A DNA stretch of 64,000 nucleotides from JBOCEF01 sp050586345 (GTDB lineage Bacteria > Pseudomonadota > Alphaproteobacteria > Rhodobacterales > Rhodobacteraceae), in the NCBI RefSeq assembly GCF_050586345.1, contig NZ_JBOCEF010000017.1:1-64000 (forward strand), in the 5' to 3' direction. Below, in pieces: positions 60,552-64,000 of the stretch. Position 1 is the first letter of the stretch; the number at the start of each line of letters is the position of its first letter. A program made the translations under genes and the position numbers. Below the pieces are notes generated by a model. That model was not told where the DNA came from. It made no database searches and saw only the letters and a list, made by a program, of their open reading frames with translations.

Positions 60552-60864
60552 GAGCCCCGCCTTACGCCGCTAAGCGCAAGGACTTAAGTTTCGGTTTGGG
60601 CGCTGCATTACGCAGCGACGGCCACCGGAGCACGGTTGTCATTGGCAACTGTACGTTTTGCACCGGTAACGGTGGTAGCTCACCGAGCGAAAGCAACACC
60701 TTTACACGTCCGTCGATCCTGTTTCGGCCCCATGCCGCCCCTTGGATCCCGCCGCGTCCAATGATCGCCGGGAGGGGTGATTGGTGGAGCCGCCGGGTAC
60801 CGCCCCCGGGTCCGATCCGCTTATTCCGTGCGCGTTTATCGCCATAGTCCCCCCGAAAGGAGAC
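60541..60864 (-). ncRNA. ssrA: circularly permuted two-piece tmRNA
   Basis: Rescues stalled ribosomes and adds a degradation tag. The acceptor piece comes first and ends CGGCTCCACCA at 60782. About 50 bases to be removed follow (60781-60732), then the coding piece begins GGGGCCGAAAC at 60731. GGGGCCG pairs with CGGCTCC to form the acceptor stem, with the alanine-type G3-U70 pair. The tag frame 60646-60608 reads ANDNRAPVAVAA then TAA. Outer ends are estimates: 5' from the promoter position, 3' from the last stem. This permutation is the known alphaproteobacterial form. Confidence 0.93.
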
Positions 60865-60870
60865 AGCCCA

Positions 60871-60899
60871 TATATGGCCCGCCGCGCGGCGCGCTTCAA
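60871..60899 (-). promoter_or_regulatory. ssrA promoter
   Basis: On the minus strand TTGAAG (60899-60894), a 17-base spacer and CATATA (60876-60871) form a good sigma-70 promoter. Start of transcription is expected near 60864, which fits the acceptor-piece 5' end. Confidence 0.65.
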
Positions 60900-61041
60900 G
60901 GCGCCGTCGCGCGGCGCGCGCGACCGGGCGCGGCATTTTTCACGCTGCGCTGCGGCGGCGTTCATGCTGCAGCGCACGCAAAACGTGTAGACTTGGCGCG
61001 ACCTCCCCGCCGCCCCGGCCCTGACAGACGGAGCCACGCCG

Positions 61042-62208
61042 ATGCGCCCCCATGCCGCCGCCGCCCTCGCCTGCCTCGCCGCCCAGCCCCTTGTCGCCCC
61101 GTCCCTTGTCGCCCCGGCCCTTTTCGCCCCGCCCCTTGTCGCACTGGCCCTCGCCGCGCCCGCTTCCGCCGAAACGCCCCTGCCCGCGCTGTCGCTGGAG
61201 CCGGGGGTGACGGTCTCGGGCCTCTCCTCGGGCGCCTACATGACGGTGCAGGTGCAGACGGCGTTCTCGTCCCGCATCACCGGCGCGGGGGTGGTCGCGG
61301 GCGGGGTCTATGGCTGCGCCAACGGCTGGCCCAACCGGGCGCTTGTCGCGCTGCAGAAATGCATGGCCCAGACCATCGGCGCCCCGACCGCCGCGGGGGC
61401 CGAGGCCGAGGTCGCCGCGATGGCCGCCGGGGGCCATATCGACGACCCGGCGGGGCTGCTCGACGACCGCGTCTACCTCTATCACGGCGAATCGGACGAG
61501 ACGGTGCACCGCCCGGCGATGGACGCGCTCGACGCGTATTACGAGGCGATCGGCATCCCCGACGCGGCCGCGAACTACGTCACCGACATCGATTCCGGCC
61601 ACGCCTTCCTGACCCCGCGCGGCGACGTGCCCTGCGCGACGACCGAGCCCGATTTCCTCAATGATTGCGACGTGGCGGGGGCGGACGTGGACCAGGCGCA
61701 TGACATCCTGGCGCATCTGCTGGGGCCGCTGGACCCGGCGGGGACCCCCGACCCGGACCGCCTGCTGGAATTCGACCAGGCGCTCTACACGGGCGGCGCC
61801 ATCGGCATGGACCCGAAGGCCTACGCCTATATCCCCGAAGCCTGCGAAAGCGGCGAGACCTGCCGCCTGCACATCGCCTTCCACGGCTGCAAGCAGGGCC
61901 GCAGCTGGCCCTTCGCCAGCGCCGACGGCGACGTGATGGGCAGCCGCTACCCGCGCCTGACCGGCTACAACCGCTGGGCCGAGAGCAACCGGATCGTGGT
62001 GCTCTACCCCCAGGCCATGGCGTTCCCGTCGAGCTTTCTGAACCTCTATAACGGCAACCCGGACGGGTGCTGGGACTGGTGGGGCTATTCCGACGCGCAG
62101 TTCGCCTGGTGGGACGTGAGCGGGGCGGGGTACCTCGCCAAGGACGCGCCGCAGCTGGCCGCCATCGCCGCCATGGCCGCCGCGCTGGGGGCGCCGCTGA
62201 CGGAGTAA
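61042..62208 (+). CDS. secreted PHB-depolymerase-like esterase
   Basis: A 388-aa exported alpha/beta hydrolase of the extracellular poly(3-hydroxybutyrate) depolymerase type. The nucleophile motif is GLSSGAYMTVQ near residue 62. DRVYLYHGESDETVH contains an acidic residue candidate, DIDSGHAFLTPRGD a His candidate, and LHIAFHGCKQG a conserved oxyanion-region match. Several Cys pairs suggest disulphides. The signal peptide is unusual: four five-residue repeats of PLVAP type. No separate starch- or PHB-binding domain is visible, so it may act on short oligomers or other esters. Confidence 0.82.
   Translation: MRPHAAAALACLAAQPLVAPSLVAPALFAPPLVALALAAPASAETPLPALSLEPGVTVSGLSSGAYMTVQVQTAFSSRITGAGVVAGGVYGCANGWPNRALVALQKCMAQTIGAPTAAGAEAEVAAMAAGGHIDDPAGLLDDRVYLYHGESDETVHRPAMDALDAYYEAIGIPDAAANYVTDIDSGHAFLTPRGDVPCATTEPDFLNDCDVAGADVDQAHDILAHLLGPLDPAGTPDPDRLLEFDQALYTGGAIGMDPKAYAYIPEACESGETCRLHIAFHGCKQGRSWPFASADGDVMGSRYPRLTGYNRWAESNRIVVLYPQAMAFPSSFLNLYNGNPDGCWDWWGYSDAQFAWWDVSGAGYLAKDAPQLAAIAAMAAALGAPLTE
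61089..61148 (+). repeat. 15-bp in-frame repeat in a signal peptide
   Basis: Four units of ccttgtcgccccgtc type start at 61089, 61104, 61119 and 61134, encoding PLVAP, SLVAP, ALFAP and PLVAL. Being 15 bp long, they lengthen the hydrophobic core without shifting the frame. Confidence 0.85.
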
Positions 62209-62229
62209 GGCGCGGCCCTGCGCAAGAAA

Positions 62230-62260
62230 CCCCGCCCCGGCGCTCGGGCCGGAACGGGGC
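62230..62260. terminator. possible weak hairpin between convergent genes
   Basis: CCCCG and CCGGC arms at 62230-62240 pair with GCCGG and CGGGG at 62248-62259 with small mismatches. It lies just after the esterase stop and has no plus-strand T tract. Confidence 0.35.
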
Positions 62261-62428
62261 GAGGATGAGCGCGAGGCAGGCCCCGCGCGCGCAGACCGGC
62301 GGCGGGGCGCAGCCGTCGCAGCGGGCCTCCGGGCCGGGCGTCCGGCGCGCAGGCCCCGCGGGGCGCGACGGCGTGGGGCGGCCCGGCGGGCGGGCCGCCC
62401 CCGCCGCCCCCCACTCGCCTCGGCGTCT

Positions 62429-62923
62429 TCAGCTGTTGGCCTCGGCCACCGGCAGCGCCTTCAGCCCGTCCCAGGCCTTGTAGGCCTTGGCGATCCAGCC
62501 GACCTTGTCCTCTTCATACATGCGGTACACAGCCTCGTTCAGGAACACGTAGAGCTTGCCGTCGACGATATCCGCCCAGCGCGGCGCGGCGTCGAGCTTC
62601 TTGCCCAGCGCGACGCCCAGCGTGCAGAAGCCGCCGAAGCGCGGCAGGTAGCGGTCGGGGTCGGCGGCGAAGGCGGCCTGGGAGGCCTCGGTCTCGAAGT
62701 AATAGGCCACGCCCTCGTGCACATGGGTGTAGGCGGCGCGGCCGTCGACGCGGCCCTTGCCGGTGGAAAGCGCCACCGCGTCATAGCCGCGAAGGGCGAC
62801 GTGGCGCCCCTCGACCGTGGTCCCGAGCGAGACGTTGACCTCATCCGCCGCGAAGGCGGGGGTGATGTAGCCGGCGGCGAGCAGCGCGAAGCCGAGGGCG
62901 GGCAGGATCAGGGCGGTTTTCAT
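62429..62923 (-). CDS. secreted YHS-domain protein
   Basis: A 164-aa exported protein with a signal peptide (cleavage near AFAAD). A YHS-type metal-binding domain follows: RGYDAVALSTGKGRVDGRAAYTHVHEGVAYYFETEASQAAFAADPDRYLPRFGGFCTLGVALGKK (family core, cited as shorter motifs YDAV, YYFETEASQAAF and FGGFCTLGV). The GKLYVFLNEAVYRMYEEDK ending is shared by periplasmic YHS proteins. It likely binds a metal such as copper or iron. It lies about 100 bp downstream of the cysteine hydrolase on the same strand. Confidence 0.87.
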   Translation of the reverse strand: MKTALILPALGFALLAAGYITPAFAADEVNVSLGTTVEGRHVALRGYDAVALSTGKGRVDGRAAYTHVHEGVAYYFETEASQAAFAADPDRYLPRFGGFCTLGVALGKKLDAAPRWADIVDGKLYVFLNEAVYRMYEEDKVGWIAKAYKAWDGLKALPVAEANS

Positions 62924-63023
62924 CGGGGTTCTCCTTGGGTTTTCGGTTTGGGATGCGCGCGGCCCCCTCCCCCGCCGGGTCGGCGGGAGGCGTGGCGGGG
63001 GCCGTGCGGAGGGGTGTGGGGCG

Positions 63024-63914
63024 TCAGCCCGCGGCGAGGGCGCCCATGCGGGTCACGGCCTCGGCCGAGGTCCAGACGGCGTTGGCCATCATGCGGAAGT
63101 TGATCAGCGCGGCGTGGTAGCCGTCGCCCTCGGGGACCTTCGCCCCCGCGGTGGCGTCCTTGACCACGGCGACCTCGAACCCCTGCTCGAGGAACTCGCG
63201 CATGTGGCTCTCGACGCAGAGGTTCGCGGACATGCCCGCGAGGATCACCTGGTCGACCTTGAGCTTCCTCAGCTGCAGCGTCGCGTCGTTCTGCTCCGGC
63301 CCGTAGACCTTGTGCGGCGAGGTGATGATCGTCTTGCCGTCGAAGATGTAGTCCCGGTACTCGGGCATGAAATCGGCGCCCGAGCCCGGGATCGCGTCGG
63401 TCGAAAGCGGCCCCGGCGTGTCGAACATGCCGATGGAATGCATGGCCTTTTCCAGCGCGCCCTCGAATTTCCAGGCGTGGTCATGCGGGTAGTAATAGTG
63501 AGGCGAGATGATCACCGGCATGTCGGCCCGCTTGGCCGCGGCGAAGAGGCGGGCGAGGTTCGCGACCACGTCATGCTCGGTCACGCTTTCGCCGACCACG
63601 CCCCAGGCGACGCCCTCGGGCGAGAGGAAGTCGATCTGCGGGTCGACCACCAGCAGGGCGGCGCGGCCCTTCTCCAGCGCCATGGTCGAGGGCGGCAGCG
63701 CCGGCTCGGACGGCTCGGCATATTTCGCGAGATCGTCGCCGACGGCGGCGCGGGCCTGACCGGCGAGGGCCGCCCCCGCGGCGGCGCCGGCGGCGGCCAC
63801 GGCGCCGGACAGGACCGAGCGGCGGGAGAGCCGGGCGTGCGCGGCGTGCTCGGCCTGGAGGTCGGAATTGTCGATGATGGCGGGGACGGGATGGGAATGC
63901 GGGTCGTTGCACAT
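63024..63914 (-). CDS. Tat-exported cysteine hydrolase (isochorismatase family)
   Basis: A 296-aa isochorismatase-fold hydrolase. The N terminus has a twin-arginine signal (RLSRRSVLSGAVAAAGAAAG) ending near ARAAV, so it is folded before export. The catalytic Asp is in ALLVVDPQIDFLSPEG, and the nucleophile Cys is in LAGMSANLCVESHMREFLEQGF. VIISPHYYYPHDHAWKF contains family-conserved residues. Substrates of relatives are amides such as nicotinamide, biuret or ureidoacrylate; none can be assigned. Export of this family is uncommon. Confidence 0.85.
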   Translation of the reverse strand: MCNDPHSHPVPAIIDNSDLQAEHAAHARLSRRSVLSGAVAAAGAAAGAALAGQARAAVGDDLAKYAEPSEPALPPSTMALEKGRAALLVVDPQIDFLSPEGVAWGVVGESVTEHDVVANLARLFAAAKRADMPVIISPHYYYPHDHAWKFEGALEKAMHSIGMFDTPGPLSTDAIPGSGADFMPEYRDYIFDGKTIITSPHKVYGPEQNDATLQLRKLKVDQVILAGMSANLCVESHMREFLEQGFEVAVVKDATAGAKVPEGDGYHAALINFRMMANAVWTSAEAVTRMGALAAG

Positions 63915-64000
63915 GGTGCGGGTCTCCTTCCAGCGATTGCGCCGGGAGGTGTCCGGCGCCCAGTGGGTGTGGCGGGGGGGTGAACCGATCTGTTCACCCG
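63915..64000. other. window end, upstream of the cysteine hydrolase
   Basis: Contains the likely ribosome binding site (ggaggag-type on the minus strand, from ggtctcctt) and promoter area of the cysteine hydrolase. No other gene is visible. Confidence 0.4.

Noticed and set aside
60562..60936. 124-residue minus-strand protein across the tmRNA
   Set aside because: The DNA is explained by ssrA. The frame reads through the tag region in a different phase and has no family similarity.

Overview
The window looks like chromosomal DNA from a very GC-rich alphaproteobacterium, most likely Rhodobacterales (Rhodobacteraceae or a close family). Support comes from the lptF-lptG-lptD-surA-pdxA-rsmA block, an LdtR-type MarR regulator, SdhE beside a ROK kinase, a VPLPA-CTERM protein, a circularly permuted two-piece tmRNA with the tag ANDNRAPVAVAA, an alpha-type SspB, and a divergent C-P lyase locus. 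The species cannot be named from sequence alone. Almost all coding DNA has strong G/C third positions, so most long reading frames on the opposite strand are artefacts. One short stretch (about 33670-34010) is clearly less GC-rich and looks acquired.

Layout. 1-330: a mirrored G27/C30 homopolymer and a 26-bp minisatellite abut lptF. 338-8076: outer-membrane biogenesis (lptF, lptG, lptD, surA), pdxA and rsmA, mostly with 4-bp overlaps. 8181-14000: small secreted or hypothetical proteins, a DUF4167 protein and prmC-prfA. 13910-21435: a serine beta-lactamase-like hydrolase, ispG, a RodZ-like protein, a DUF1295 membrane protein, LdtR, SdhE with a ROK kinase, and an XRE regulator. 21844-27627: a DMT exporter, the VPLPA-CTERM protein, an aspartate aminotransferase, a Mug-like glycosylase, a 100-N assembly gap inside an 8-bp repeat, and a diguanylate cyclase. 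27851-32528: fused sat/cysC and the glucan synthase opgH.

32690-38414 holds the least explained system: a BchC/zinc-dehydrogenase-like enzyme, then a tightly overlapping trio of a PTPS-fold protein lacking most family catalytic residues, a GT4 glycosyltransferase and a methyltransferase. A RibD-type reductase lies nearby. The set sits between opgH and opgC, and a lower-GC gene interrupts it. I infer an uncharacterised small-molecule or glycan-tailoring pathway. 38452-46359 carries opgC, a TTC38-like TPR protein, a YeeE/YedE sulfur transporter, a repeat-rich hypothetical, a GntR/FCD regulator and a VOC protein.

46637-59704 is a complete phosphonate locus. phnG-H-I-(two unknown frames)-J-K-L-N-M runs leftward. 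phnF-C-D-E and a hexapeptide transferase run rightward. The two halves share a control region with a TTGTCTA/TAGACAA operator and a possible PhoB box before phnC. phnE is a single fused PhnE1-PhnE2 gene. Two frames between phnI and phnJ, joined to their neighbours by ATGA overlaps, are not part of the canonical C-P lyase set. 59843-60864 pairs sspB, the ClpXP adaptor for ssrA-tagged proteins, with the two-piece ssrA gene itself. The right end holds a secreted PHB-depolymerase-like esterase, a YHS-domain protein and a Tat-exported cysteine hydrolase.
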